DNA from: Empedobacter falsenii | Lineage (GTDB): Bacteria > Bacteroidota > Bacteroidia > Flavobacteriales > Weeksellaceae | Reading direction: 5' to 3' | Length of the DNA stretch: 64,000 nucleotides | NCBI RefSeq assembly: GCF_019308355.1 | Contig: NZ_JAAGKM010000001.1 | Location: 208,738 to 272,737, forward strand | Shown here: piece by piece, positions 38,101 through 46,251 of the stretch | Numbering within the stretch: the stretch's first letter is position 1 | Layout of the letters: every line of letters starts with the position of its first letter | Made by a program: the position numbers and the translations under genes | Notes under the pieces: generated by a model | The model's database searches: none | What the model saw: only the letters and a program-made list of their open reading frames with translations | What the model was told of the DNA's origin: nothing

Positions 38101-39056
38101 TTATTTATCGACAAAATATTTCCATCCAAATCGTGAATCGTCATCAAACCAAGCGAAGAATTGAAGAAATTTCTAAACTTACGTTCGCTGTTTTCTAATT
38201 CTACTTTTTTCGAATTTTCTAGCGTGATATCTCGACCAAAGAAAAAGATTTCGTTATCAATTTTTAAATTCGATTTTGTGTACCATTCCACCAACTTCTC
38301 TTCTTGAGATTCAGGAGAACACATCAAACATTTAAAATTGATAGAATCTGTATTATTTTTAAGATTTGATAAATAGGTATTGACTTTCGTTTTATCCTTT
38401 TCAGCAACAAAATCTATAAAATTTCTTTCTACAATAGGAAATTCTTTTTTCATCCCCAAAACCTCTTTGAAAGCAGGATTTATAGATTTTAAAACACCAT
38501 TAATATCAGCAACTCCAATCAGATTATTAGATATTTTATAGATATTTTGAAAGTAAGCCGCATCTTTTTTGCGCTTTTTACTCACCAATAATTTGGTAAT
38601 ATTTTTCCCAAGTTGAATCAATAAATTACGTTGTTTTTCGTCCAACGTTCTTGGATAATGGTCGTTTACACATAATGTTCCCAACGCATTCCCATTGTCA
38701 TCAATCAACGGAACACCAGCATAGAACTGAATATTTGCAGCTTTTACACCAGCAATATTTTTTGCAGGTTCAAATTTCGTCACATCATCAATCACCAAAA
38801 TTTCATTTTCTACCAAAGAAAATTGACATATTGTTTGTTGACGCGGAACAATATCTACCTCGATTCCACAATTTGCTTTAATCACTTGATAGTTTTCATC
38901 AAAAACAGAAACTAACGCAATTGGCGCATTACAAATCAAACTCGCAGCATTTGCAAAAACCTCTAATTCTTCGTCTTTATCATGTTCTTGTAAATTATAA
39001 TCGTAAACCGCTTGCAATCTTTGCTTTTCGTTCGTTGGGATGGGAAAATTTTTCAT
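35133..39056 (-). CDS. Hybrid sensor histidine kinase with GAF, PAS, two REC and HPt domains
   Basis: 1307 residues. Order: GAF (about 25-165; ICQFSLVENEILVIDD), four PAS/PAC units (about 175-665), HisKA with phospho-accepting His686 (NMSHEIRTPLNGVIGFSDLL), HATPase (N-box LLGNAVKFT, DTGIGI, FGGTGLGLTIS), receiver 1 with phospho-Asp near 972 (LMDYHMP), receiver 2 with phospho-Asp near 1117 (LMDIQMP), and HPt with His near 1254 (LGHKVKGTAKTAG). There is no membrane segment, so it senses cytoplasmic signals. It heads an operon with a response regulator, a broken HEAT gene and a truncated GT2, so its likely outputs are lost. Confidence 0.93.
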   Translation of the reverse strand: MKNFPIPTNEKQRLQAVYDYNLQEHDKDEELEVFANAASLICNAPIALVSVFDENYQVIKANCGIEVDIVPRQQTICQFSLVENEILVIDDVTKFEPAKNIAGVKAANIQFYAGVPLIDDNGNALGTLCVNDHYPRTLDEKQRNLLIQLGKNITKLLVSKKRKKDAAYFQNIYKISNNLIGVADINGVLKSINPAFKEVLGMKKEFPIVERNFIDFVAEKDKTKVNTYLSNLKNNTDSINFKCLMCSPESQEEKLVEWYTKSNLKIDNEIFFFGRDITLENSKKVELENSERKFRNFFNSSLGLMTIHDLDGNILSINKTGLESMGYSESEAKDLNLKNLIPKANQKEYQTYIETILSKKQDSGLMSLIKKDGSLTYWLYSNILDKDNEGNPVVMSTAVDMTQRTLLERDLNRVRQLLDHTYEVANVGGWKYDLIQQKLIWADTTKKIHEVEPDYEPNVETALHFYEAKSSYPKIKKAFRDAVEKGIEYDMELQIVTQNGKTIWVRCKGIPEFVNGECVSVFGIFQDINERKRYTLELARQKAIFETFINHVPASVAMFDNEMNYLTLSNQWCDEFVIKKKNVIGKSHYEMYNVPAERKAIYEACLQGENYSNEDMIYRTPKYDTDQHYSWAIHPWYINKKQIGGLIMFSQNITESVKKNKELKKAKKNADIASKAKSEFLANMSHEIRTPLNGVIGFSDLLLKTPLNPTQKQYLNFINDSANSLLSIINDILDFSKIESGRMDVSIEKNNLFELGNQVINVILYQAENKKIELLLNIDNNLPQFIWIDEARLKQVLINLLGNAVKFTDSGEIELKISQVEPIVKGEKAKLRFSVRDTGIGIKPEKQVKIFDAFTQEDSTVSKRFGGTGLGLTISNKLLNYFGSHLELQSEIDKGSTFFFDLEVDYEYNIEQQFDHLEEINHVLIVDDNQSNQMILQHMLQFKNITSDIANNGMEALQKVLNGNVYDVILMDYHMPVLNGLETIQKIKEYFVTKNTKIPLVLLHSSSEDEYLIQKAKELGITSRLLKPIKSEELFDTLRKTIIDSKEIQTIEIENQEEISQDFSKQFHILIADDNLVNMALNQQIIKNIAPNSILYTAANGAEAVSICQENKIDLILMDIQMPEMNGIEATKVIRLLNNFQETPIIAVTAGNVKGEKEKCLNAGLNDFLAKPIREKDIFDVLEKWLDFSKKEKNETNDFGNHLDLSMINNYTKDDESFRKMFIEIIINELEKSVQEFETYFNKQNLEGLNQLGHKVKGTAKTAGLTILADLTEQIEKSTSINYLQENQLIIKVKTEIELVINYLKNI

Positions 39057-39202
39057 TAAAAATTGATCTTATTTAATAGGAAAGTAGAGGTGGTTAAAGA
39101 TATTACATAAATCCAAATATTCTAAATCAATTATTTCTAAAAATAAAACCAACCTTTTTATTCATAAAATCATCTCTATTATAAATCTAAACTTTAAAAA
39201 AT

Positions 39203-39826
39203 ATGAAAATCACAATTCCAATTCCTTGCAAAGAGAAATTAACAAACGAAAATTTCTGTGCAAAATGTCAACATAAAATCACTGACTTTTCTAATTTGAC
39301 AAATGACGAAATTTCGAATGAATTTCAGAAAAGCAACGTTCATTGTGATATTTTTCATCCAAGTCAATTAGGTCAAAATCTTTTTAAGAAAACGATTTCT
39401 AATGTCATGATTTTTTCTGCTTTTGGGTTATTAAATTCATGTACAAATGGACAGGATAAACCAAATTGTAAAGAACCTTTAGTTGCAAAAAATGATTCAA
39501 TTCACAAAGAAAAAATAAAATTCAAAATAAAAGTTAATTTTGGAAATTCTAACTTAGAAATCAAAACATATCGTTTGTTAATTAATGATGAATTAGTAGA
39601 AAGTAAATTAAACGTTGGCGAGGAATATACAATACAATTTGAGACTTTAAAAAATACTGAACTTAACCTAAGATTAGCTTCAAATGAAATAAATTCAGAA
39701 GTTTATAAATCTTATTCATTTAAAAAATTTCCGAATAAAGTTAATTTAAACACTTCTGATTTTGAAGAGCAAGTCGTTTTGATGGGAGATATAGTGATTG
39801 ATGAAAATTTTGTCCCAGAAAAATAA
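39203..39826 (+). CDS. Hypothetical protein with Cys-rich N-terminal motif, 207 aa
   Basis: The N-terminus KITIPIPCKEKLTNENFCAKCQHKITDFSNLTNDEI matches a motif found at the start of many Bacteroidota proteins: a lone Cys followed by FCxxCxxxxxDF, possibly metal-binding (Cys9, Cys19, Cys22). A single membrane segment follows (about 70-83, ending in Cys), then a soluble beta-rich domain. The function is not known. It stands between the kinase operon (divergent) and the cobalamin riboswitch. No homologue with known role is recognised. Confidence 0.7.
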   Translation: MKITIPIPCKEKLTNENFCAKCQHKITDFSNLTNDEISNEFQKSNVHCDIFHPSQLGQNLFKKTISNVMIFSAFGLLNSCTNGQDKPNCKEPLVAKNDSIHKEKIKFKIKVNFGNSNLEIKTYRLLINDELVESKLNVGEEYTIQFETLKNTELNLRLASNEINSEVYKSYSFKKFPNKVNLNTSDFEEQVVLMGDIVIDENFVPEK

Positions 39827-39829
39827 TTT

Positions 39830-40016
39830 ATTACCTTGCTTGCACAAAAGGGAATCGAGTGCAAATCTCGAGCTGTCGCGCAACTGTAAGTAGAGAAAAA
39901 CTATAAGCCAGACCACTTTTTAGATGATGCTTTCGCGATTGAAGCTCAATCAAAACTACATATATTTTTATTATTTGTTGAATTGATTGCACTTGATTTC
40001 GAAAGCATTTTTTTAT
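39830..40016 (+). promoter_or_regulatory. Cobalamin riboswitch with terminator, upstream of cobT
   Basis: The aptamer core reads AAAAGGGAATCGAGTGCAAATC then CGCGCAACTGTAAG, matching the conserved GGGAA...GTGAAAATC...CCGCAACTGT pattern, followed by a B12-box-like AGCCAGACCAC at 39907-39917. A hairpin ATGCTTTCG / CGAAAGCAT (39927-39935 and 40000-40008) with seven T follows and can stop transcription. Binding of adenosylcobalamin should switch off the cob genes. Confidence 0.9.
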
Positions 40017-40037
40017 TAAAATTTAGTTTAGTATAAA

Positions 40038-41057
40038 ATGCAAAAAGAAGAAATTCAACACATTATTGATCTTAAAACAAAACCGCTTGGAGCTTTAGGT
40101 TTATTAGAAAAAATCGCACTTAAAATTGGTTTGGTTCAGCAAAAAAATCATTTAGAATTAATAAAACCTCATCTAATCGTTTTCGCAAGCGATCACGGAA
40201 TTGCACAATCTGGTGTTAGTGCGTATCCAGCAGAAGTTACGCCTCAAATGGTTTTAAATTTCCTAAATAATGGAGCAGCTATTAATGTTTTTTGTAATCA
40301 AAATGAGATTAATTTAACGATTGTTGACGCTGGTGTAAATTATGATTTCGAGGATTATTCGGTTTTGAAAAATTGTAAAGTAGCCAAATCAACCAAAAAT
40401 TTCTTGCACGAACCTGCAATGACCTTAGATCAATTGGAACAATGTTTTGATTATTCGAAGACAATTGTGAACGAAATCGCTCAAAATGGAACAAATATTA
40501 TTGGTTTTGGCGAAATGGGAATTGGGAATACCTCTTCTGCATCGATGCTTGTACATTATTTGACCGATTTACCGCTTGAACAATGTGTAGGACGTGGAAC
40601 AGGTTTGAATGATGAGCAATTACAAAATAAAATCAATATTCTAAATCAGGTTAAAAATACACATAGGAAAATTACTGATCCAAAAGAAATTTTAGCCACT
40701 TTTGGAGGTTTTGAAGTTGCTCAAATGACAGCTGCAATGTTATCTGCTTATGAACATAATATGTTGTTGATGATTGATGGATATATTGCTTCGTCTGCGA
40801 TTTTGGTTGCGTCTAAATTAAACCCAGAAATTTTAAACAATACAATTTTCTGTCATCAAAGTGATGAATCTGGACATCAATATTTATTAAATTATTTCAA
40901 CGAAGAACCAATTCTGAACATCAATTTGCGAGTTGGTGAAGGAACGGGGTGTGCGTTGGCTTATCCAATTATCAAAAGTGCGGTAAATTTCTACAATGAT
41001 ATGGCGAGTTTCGAATCTGCAGGCGTGAGTAACAAAGAAACTGAAGTGAAATGCTAA
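40038..41057 (+). CDS. cobT: Nicotinate-nucleotide-dimethylbenzimidazole phosphoribosyltransferase
   Basis: 339 residues. Family motifs: LDLKTKPLGALGLLE-type start, VFASDHGIAQSGVSAYPAEVT, MVLNFLNNGAAINVFC, GFGEMGIGNTSSAS, VGRGTGLNDEQL, LATFGGFEVAQM and LRVGEGTGCALAYPI. The catalytic Glu near the C-terminus lies in VGEGTG. It activates dimethylbenzimidazole as alpha-ribazole phosphate for the lower ligand of cobalamin. First gene behind the cobalamin riboswitch; its stop codon overlaps the cobS start. Confidence 0.95.
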   Translation: MQKEEIQHIIDLKTKPLGALGLLEKIALKIGLVQQKNHLELIKPHLIVFASDHGIAQSGVSAYPAEVTPQMVLNFLNNGAAINVFCNQNEINLTIVDAGVNYDFEDYSVLKNCKVAKSTKNFLHEPAMTLDQLEQCFDYSKTIVNEIAQNGTNIIGFGEMGIGNTSSASMLVHYLTDLPLEQCVGRGTGLNDEQLQNKINILNQVKNTHRKITDPKEILATFGGFEVAQMTAAMLSAYEHNMLLMIDGYIASSAILVASKLNPEILNNTIFCHQSDESGHQYLLNYFNEEPILNINLRVGEGTGCALAYPIIKSAVNFYNDMASFESAGVSNKETEVKC

Positions 41058-41827
41058 AAAAAGAAATCGCTTATTTTTTAACCGCATTGATGTTTTTTAC
41101 GCGAATTCCGATTCCGTTCAAAATTCCATATAGCAACGAAATCATGAATCAATCACAAAAATACTATGCAGCGATTGGTTTATTGGTTGGCGCTTTTAAT
41201 GCATTGATTTATACAATTTGTCAATTTATTTTACCTATTGATATTGCTATTATTATCACAATGATTACAAGCGTTTTACTGACAGGAGCTTTTCATGAAG
41301 ATGGTTTCACCGATGTTTGCGATAGTTTTGGAGGCGGTTATGGCAAAGAAAAAATCTTGACAATTATGAAAGATAGCCGAATTGGAGCTTATGGTGTAAT
41401 TGGTGTTATCTTATTGTTGTTATTGAAATTCACATCACTTCAACATATTGCAGAAAATAATTTTTGGTTGATGATTTTCAGCTTGATTGCAGCACATTCG
41501 GTTAGTCGCTTTTTTTCTGGAATGATGATTTATACACACGAATATGTGACAGATATCGACAAAAGTAAATCAAAACCGATGGCAAATAAAGCACTTCCAA
41601 TAAAAAATCTTATCATTAGTTTTCTTTTCTGTCTTGTGCCTTTTATTGTTTTTGGCGAATGGAAATTCTTGTTGATATTACCACTTTGTTACATAGGAAA
41701 AGTTTATTTGGGCTGGTATTTCAAAAAATATATTGGTGGATATACAGGCGATTGCTTGGGAACTGTGCAACAAGTTACCGAAGTTTTGTTTTATCTTGGC
41801 GTTTTAATTCTATGCAAGTTTCTGTAA
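41051..41827 (+). CDS. cobS: Adenosylcobinamide-GDP ribazoletransferase
   Basis: 258 residues and seven or so membrane segments. The conserved signature is intact: FFTRIPIPF near the start, then TGAFHEDGFTDVCDSFGGGYGKEKILTIMKDSRIGAYG with the acidic metal-binding residues, and GGYTGDCLGTVQQVTE close to the end. It joins adenosylcobinamide-GDP to alpha-ribazole in the inner membrane. It overlaps cobT by 7 bp and cobC by 16 bp, so the operon is tightly coupled. Confidence 0.95.
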   Translation: MLKKEIAYFLTALMFFTRIPIPFKIPYSNEIMNQSQKYYAAIGLLVGAFNALIYTICQFILPIDIAIIITMITSVLLTGAFHEDGFTDVCDSFGGGYGKEKILTIMKDSRIGAYGVIGVILLLLLKFTSLQHIAENNFWLMIFSLIAAHSVSRFFSGMMIYTHEYVTDIDKSKSKPMANKALPIKNLIISFLFCLVPFIVFGEWKFLLILPLCYIGKVYLGWYFKKYIGGYTGDCLGTVQQVTEVLFYLGVLILCKFL

Positions 41828-42372
41828 TTCGACATACAAAAGTTAATGTTCCTTCATCGGTTTGTTACGGACAAACTGATGTGGAATTAGCTGATACTTT
41901 TCATCAAGAAGTAGTACAAATTCATACTAAGATCGAAAACGACTTTGAGATAATTTTTTCAAGTCCACTGAGTCGCTGTCAACGATTAGCAGAAACTTTC
42001 TCGAATGAAATTATTTTTGATGAACGATTAAAAGAATTCAATTTTGGAGATTGGGAAATGAAATCGTGGAACGAAATTCCTTCGGAAGAAATAGAACCTT
42101 GGTACGCCGATTTTGTCGAAACTAAAACACCAAACGGCGAATCAATGCAAGATATGTCTACGCGACTTTTTGATTTTATGGAAGAGTTACGAAATACTCA
42201 ACACGAAAAAGTGCTGATTGTTGCACATGGTGGAATCATCCGTTTGATGTGGTGTTATTTGTTGCAAATACCAATCAAAAATGCATTCAAAATACCTATA
42301 AATTATGGTGAAATGTTTCAGTTTAATTTAGGAAAAACAAATGAGGAAGATTTTATTTTAAGGAAAGAATAA
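41812..42372 (+). CDS. cobC: Alpha-ribazole phosphatase-like histidine phosphatase
   Basis: 186 residues from ATG 41812 (MQVSVIRHTKV); the longer frame start at 41659 only runs through cobS. The phosphatase core shows the RH pair at residues 7-8, SSPLSRCQRLAETF, EFNFGDWEMKSW and VAHGGIIR with the second His. It would dephosphorylate alpha-ribazole phosphate or adenosylcobalamin phosphate, the last step of loop assembly. Third gene of the cob operon; cobU is not present here. Confidence 0.9.
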   Translation: MQVSVIRHTKVNVPSSVCYGQTDVELADTFHQEVVQIHTKIENDFEIIFSSPLSRCQRLAETFSNEIIFDERLKEFNFGDWEMKSWNEIPSEEIEPWYADFVETKTPNGESMQDMSTRLFDFMEELRNTQHEKVLIVAHGGIIRLMWCYLLQIPIKNAFKIPINYGEMFQFNLGKTNEEDFILRKE

Positions 42373-42373
42373 A

Positions 42374-43090
42374 CTACAAACATTTTATCTTTTCTAACGA
42401 CTTCCATTCATGTTCGATATTGGTCATCAAAATTGCGTTATCAAACTGAACAGAACCTTTTGGAAAGATTGTTTCATCTTCAAAAAAACTTGATTTCACA
42501 TGTAAAACTTCCAAAGGTTCTACTCCCCAATTATAGGTTTCGAGTTTTAGACCTTCAAAATTATTTCCATTTGGAGAATAACCGACAGAACCATTCTCGA
42601 AGAATTTTGAAACTTCATCCAACGTTTCGAAAATCGAATTAGAATTAAATTCAACAGATTTTTTAGCATCAATTTCAATTCGTGTATCGTCAGAACTCGT
42701 GAAATCTAAATGATAATTATCGTTTTCTTCTATAACATTAAACTTCGCAAAATAATGTTTACCAGGAAAAACTCGACCACCAACAAGTGTATTCAATTTT
42801 AGAGAAGTATCTCTCCTCGGGATATATACACCTTCTTTTGTCACGCCATTTTCTTCCCATTCAACCGCGATTCGATGCGCTGCATTTTCAGAATTCACTC
42901 CTACAAAATCAGGTAAACCTTTTGGTTTTATATCTTTTAATCGAATCAAACAGATTCCAGCAATTGCTTTTCCTTTGTACAATTTTGGGCGAAAAGGTTG
43001 AGGTAAAATCTTCTCAATATAGTGTAGTTCTACACAAAAATTGATTAACATTCTACGTTCTATAATACCATGAATTTTGGGGATTTTCAT
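42374..43090 (-). CDS. DUF2071-like protein
   Basis: 238 residues, no signal peptide or membrane segment. The pattern (RRMLINFCVELHYIEKILPQPFRP, GKAIAGICLIRLKDIKPKGLP, GVYIPRRDTSLKLNTLVGGRVFPG) resembles DUF2071/YqjF proteins, whose fold is related to acetoacetate decarboxylase, but no activity is established. It ends 1 bp after the convergent cobC and its start overlaps the upstream small gene by 4 bp. Confidence 0.65.
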   Translation of the reverse strand: MKIPKIHGIIERRMLINFCVELHYIEKILPQPFRPKLYKGKAIAGICLIRLKDIKPKGLPDFVGVNSENAAHRIAVEWEENGVTKEGVYIPRRDTSLKLNTLVGGRVFPGKHYFAKFNVIEENDNYHLDFTSSDDTRIEIDAKKSVEFNSNSIFETLDEVSKFFENGSVGYSPNGNNFEGLKLETYNWGVEPLEVLHVKSSFFEDETIFPKGSVQFDNAILMTNIEHEWKSLEKIKCL

Positions 43091-43419
43091 AACTCTATTT
43101 TATTATTTTCAATAAATTCATTAATAATTGATTTGAAATTTCTTGTTATATCAAGCTCTAAAATATCTTTTACTGACATCAAGCTTTCTATTTTCCAAGC
43201 ATTATTTATAGAATTATATGAATCTAACTTAAAAACTAAATTTTGATAAAAAATATCGTCTCCAATTTCCATTTCAACTTTATTTATAAAATCATTTATT
43301 GTAATTGATTCCACAGGCCAATCATTTTCCGCATCAAAAAGTTTAATTGCAATCGTAAAATCTACTTTTGACTTGAAATTATTTCTTTCAATTAGTATAG
43401 ATAACTCATCAAATGTCAT
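43087..43419 (-). CDS. Hypothetical protein, 110 aa
   Basis: No family is recognised. It is a soluble, acidic protein with alternating hydrophobic residues and regular spacing, consistent with an alpha/beta fold. Its stop overlaps the start of the DUF2071-like gene by 4 bp (ATGA), which supports translation as the first gene of a two-gene operon. Confidence 0.65.
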   Translation of the reverse strand: MTFDELSILIERNNFKSKVDFTIAIKLFDAENDWPVESITINDFINKVEMEIGDDIFYQNLVFKLDSYNSINNAWKIESLMSVKDILELDITRNFKSIINEFIENNKIEL

Positions 43420-43520
43420 TCAAATTATATTTCCCCCTAATTTCTCAAAAAAAATCAACAAGTCAAATATTTCAAAATTAATTTATTAGAAAAAAGTTGT
43501 AAAATTTATTCGAAAAACAC

Positions 43521-43552
43521 TTGCAAAAGTAATATTAATGACCTTATATTTG
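43521..43552 (+). promoter_or_regulatory. Promoter of the second tRNA cluster
   Basis: TTG at 43521-43523, 21 nt, then TATATTTG at 43545-43552, matching the Bacteroidota -33/-7 consensus, 10 nt before the first tRNA. Confidence 0.75.
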
Positions 43553-43562
43553 CACTCACAAC

Positions 43563-43635
43563 GCGGGAATAGCTCAATTGGTAGAGCGTCAGCCTTCCAA
43601 GCTGAATGTTGCGAGTTCGAGTCTCGTTTCCCGCT
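43563..43635 (+). tRNA. tRNA-Gly (anticodon TCC), first of second cluster
   Basis: 73 nt, identical to the tRNA at 28957-29029. It takes the place of the Gly(GCC) tRNA in the first cluster. Confidence 0.97.
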
Positions 43636-43667
43636 CTTTGAAATATTAAATTCAAAAATCAAATTTT

Positions 43668-43751
43668 GCCTTGGTGGTGGAATTGGTAGACACGCAGGAC
43701 TTAAAATCCTGTGTCCATTAGGACGTGCGGGTTCAAGTCCCGCCTGAGGTA
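43668..43751 (+). tRNA. tRNA-Leu (anticodon TAA), second copy
   Basis: 84 nt, identical in all arms to the tRNA at 28843-28926, with similar flanking spacers. Confidence 0.97.
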
Positions 43752-43777
43752 CTTTTTAATTTGATTTGAAAATTTAC

Positions 43778-43850
43778 GCGGGAATAGCTCAATTGGTAGA
43801 GCGTCAGCCTTCCAAGCTGAATGTTGCGAGTTCGAGTCTCGTTTCCCGCT
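43778..43850 (+). tRNA. tRNA-Gly (anticodon TCC), last of second cluster
   Basis: 73 nt, identical to the two other Gly(TCC) copies; acceptor GCGGGAA / TTCCCGC, loop CTTCCAA. Confidence 0.97.
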
Positions 43851-43854
43851 CTGT

Positions 43855-43885
43855 AAAAGCCGAAGATTAATCTTCGGCTTTTTTT
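43855..43885 (+). terminator. Terminator of the second tRNA cluster
   Basis: Palindrome GCCGAAGATTAATCTTCGGC flanked by A4 and T7. Confidence 0.9.
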
Positions 43886-43968
43886 ATTTAGAAAAATTTG
43901 ATTCCTAAAACATAAAAAAACCTCAAACAATCACGTTTAAGGTTTTACTTTTTTATCTAATCGTTGTC

Positions 43969-44280
43969 TTATTTCGCTTCTTCAGCCAACATTTGTTTAT
44001 ATTTTTTGCCTTCGATTAATCTTTTTTCTGCCCAAATTGTTCCTCCAGGAATAACTGCTGCGATAAAAAAGATCATAAAAATTTTCCAAGACCAATTGTA
44101 TTTTTCTTTCAATAAATAAACCAATATAATATAAGCTATAAACAATCCTCCGTGTACGCGTCCTGCGTATGTTACCCATGTCGGATCTTCCCAAATATAT
44201 TTCATTGGCATTGCGATAAAAAACAAAACTATCGCAGAAATAGCTTCTAAATATCCAGTAATTTTAAATAATTTCAACAT
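43969..44280 (-). CDS. DUF3817 domain membrane protein, second copy
   Basis: 103 residues; same layout as the copy at 29221-29532 (LFKITGYLEAISAIVLFF, AMPMKYIWEDPTWVTYAGRVHG, VIPGGTIWAEKRLIEGKKYK). Function unknown. It sits downstream of the second tRNA cluster in the same orientation as its paralogue does at the first, which marks a segmental duplication. Confidence 0.85.
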   Translation of the reverse strand: MLKLFKITGYLEAISAIVLFFIAMPMKYIWEDPTWVTYAGRVHGGLFIAYIILVYLLKEKYNWSWKIFMIFFIAAVIPGGTIWAEKRLIEGKKYKQMLAEEAK

Positions 44281-44388
44281 TCATCTTAAATTTGAAGTCA
44301 AAAATAATTTTTAATTTCCACATGAACACTAATAGATATCAGTAAAACAAATACTTAACATCTATTTTACACGTTATTATAAGCAACA

Positions 44389-46017
44389 ATGCGATTTTTA
44401 GGCTACATATTCTTCTTTTTGATCCAAACTATTTTACTTTTTGGACAAGAAAAAACATATCATTTTTTACGATATAATGATGATACAAAATCGTATACAA
44501 AAGATTTCGAAAGCAAAAATCTTGATTCATCTTTAGATTCGCTTCAAAAAACAGGTTATTATACTTTGACGATTGATTCGATAAAAAATGAAAAAGTTTA
44601 TCTAAATAAAGGAAAATTGTACCAAACAATTTGGGTGAAAAACAATGAATTGTTCGAAAATAAAAATAATTATTTCCCAACAAATAATTTAGATTCTATT
44701 CTAAATAAAATAGCAACAACCAACACTAATCAAGGTTATCCGTTTGCGCAAATAAAACTTGTTCCAAATGGTTTTGAACAAAATGAACAGAAAATTGAAT
44801 TGGTTTTAGACAAAGGAAATCTGCGAACAATAGATGGTGTAAAATTGGTTGGTTACGAAAAATTATCCAAAGGTTATTTGCGTCATGGACTCAATATAAA
44901 AACTGGCGAAGTATACAATGAACAGAAGTTGGCAACAATTTCGACATTAATGCAACAAACCAATTATATTGCAGAAGCGCAATTACCACAAACTTTATTT
45001 AAGCCTGATTCTACGATTTTATATTTGTATCCTCGCAAAGTAAATTCAAATTATTTTGATGGTGTTTTAGGTTTTGGAACAGATGATAACGGCGATTTTA
45101 GATTGAACGGAAATGTACAACTTTCGTTGAACAACGTGTTCAATAGTTTGGAAGAAATCAGGTTAAATTGGATTGGAACAGCAAATAAAAATACGTCGTT
45201 GAATATTGGTGTTAAAGTACCTTATTTGTTCAAATCTGCGATTGGTTCGGAAACGAATTTCAAGCTTTTCAAACAAGATTCTGTTTTTGTGAATTTAGAT
45301 TTTTCGGAGCGATTATTTTATCAACTCAACCTCAACTCGAATATTGGTGTAAGCGGAATTATACAATCGTCTAACTTTTTGTTGGAAGATGATTCCTATC
45401 TAAAATCGAGCTACGACGATTATTCGAAAATTGGTTTTGGTTTGAGTTATCACTATTTCCTGAAACATCCTTTTCGTTTGATGGAAGGAAAATCTATGTT
45501 GAATGTTGTGGTAAATTCGATTCGTAAAAAGGAAAAGAATTTTTCGTGGACAGAAGATTTGGAAAATAAAACCGTCAATCAAATTGAAGTTGGTCTAAAA
45601 ACATTTCGTTTATTCGAATTGTCCAAAAAACATTTCTTAAAAGCTGGTGCAGAATTTAGAGGTTTGCTCACGAAAGACGATGATTTCTCCGAAAACGAAT
45701 TGTACAGAATTGGTGGTTTCGGAAGTTTTAGAGGTTTTAACGAAGAAAGTATTACAACAAATATGTACGGATTTTTGAGTGCAGATTATCGTTTTGTTCC
45801 AAGCGAAGCATTCTATATTGGACTTTTCGCCGATTATGGTTTTATAGATAACAAACGCGCAAATCTGAATACGTCTTTGTTAAGTTTAGGAACTGGAATT
45901 TCTTTTTTAACTAAAATGGGAATTTTCAATTTGAGTTATGCAGTTGGTAAAACAGACGAAACTTCATTCGATTTTAAAGAATCTAAAATCCACTTTGGGA
46001 TATTAAGCCAGTTTTAA
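44389..46017 (+). CDS. Omp85/BamA-like outer membrane protein
   Basis: 542 residues with a signal peptide (cleavage near LLFGQ). POTRA-like segments are seen at about residues 100-215 (GYPFAQIKLVPNG, KLVGYEKLSKGYLRHGLNIKTGEVYNEQKL). The C-terminal ~320 residues form a beta-barrel with alternating hydrophobic residues, an Omp85-type FRGFNEESITTN loop and a final aromatic residue (HFGILSQF). It is shorter than BamA and TamL, so its role in membrane protein or lipid insertion is uncertain. Monocistronic. Confidence 0.8.
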   Translation: MRFLGYIFFFLIQTILLFGQEKTYHFLRYNDDTKSYTKDFESKNLDSSLDSLQKTGYYTLTIDSIKNEKVYLNKGKLYQTIWVKNNELFENKNNYFPTNNLDSILNKIATTNTNQGYPFAQIKLVPNGFEQNEQKIELVLDKGNLRTIDGVKLVGYEKLSKGYLRHGLNIKTGEVYNEQKLATISTLMQQTNYIAEAQLPQTLFKPDSTILYLYPRKVNSNYFDGVLGFGTDDNGDFRLNGNVQLSLNNVFNSLEEIRLNWIGTANKNTSLNIGVKVPYLFKSAIGSETNFKLFKQDSVFVNLDFSERLFYQLNLNSNIGVSGIIQSSNFLLEDDSYLKSSYDDYSKIGFGLSYHYFLKHPFRLMEGKSMLNVVVNSIRKKEKNFSWTEDLENKTVNQIEVGLKTFRLFELSKKHFLKAGAEFRGLLTKDDDFSENELYRIGGFGSFRGFNEESITTNMYGFLSADYRFVPSEAFYIGLFADYGFIDNKRANLNTSLLSLGTGISFLTKMGIFNLSYAVGKTDETSFDFKESKIHFGILSQF

Positions 46018-46069
46018 AAAAACATTACAAAGTTTATTTATCTGTAACCTACATTTATTTAAATCATAT

Positions 46070-46121
46070 CTGTTTGTAATGTCCGTAAAGAAACTTTTAT
46101 CACAAACAAGTCTGTTTTAAT
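46070..46121 (-). repeat. Degenerate copy of the 42-bp palindromic repeat
   Basis: Read on the minus strand, ATTAAAACAGACTTGTTTGT (46121-46102), a 19-nt spacer and ACATTACAAACAG (46082-46070) match the array at 61510-61770 in sequence, order and spacing (19 nt in both). A partial ACATTACAAA at 46022-46031 may be a further fragment. The rest of the 46018-46251 gap holds no clear signals. Confidence 0.7.
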
Positions 46122-46251
46122 TTACCAAACGTACTGTGTGAATGAATACTAAGAATTTTTATTAAAAAAACTTTAAATTTTTATAGGTTTATTGTTAACA
46201 TTTTCGTGAAATTAGCTACTTATAAAATACTCACACAAAATAAATTTAAAA

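Noticed and set aside
41659..41811. Longer N-terminus for CobC
   Set aside because: The extra residues come from reading cobS in another frame; the phosphatase fold begins at 41812.
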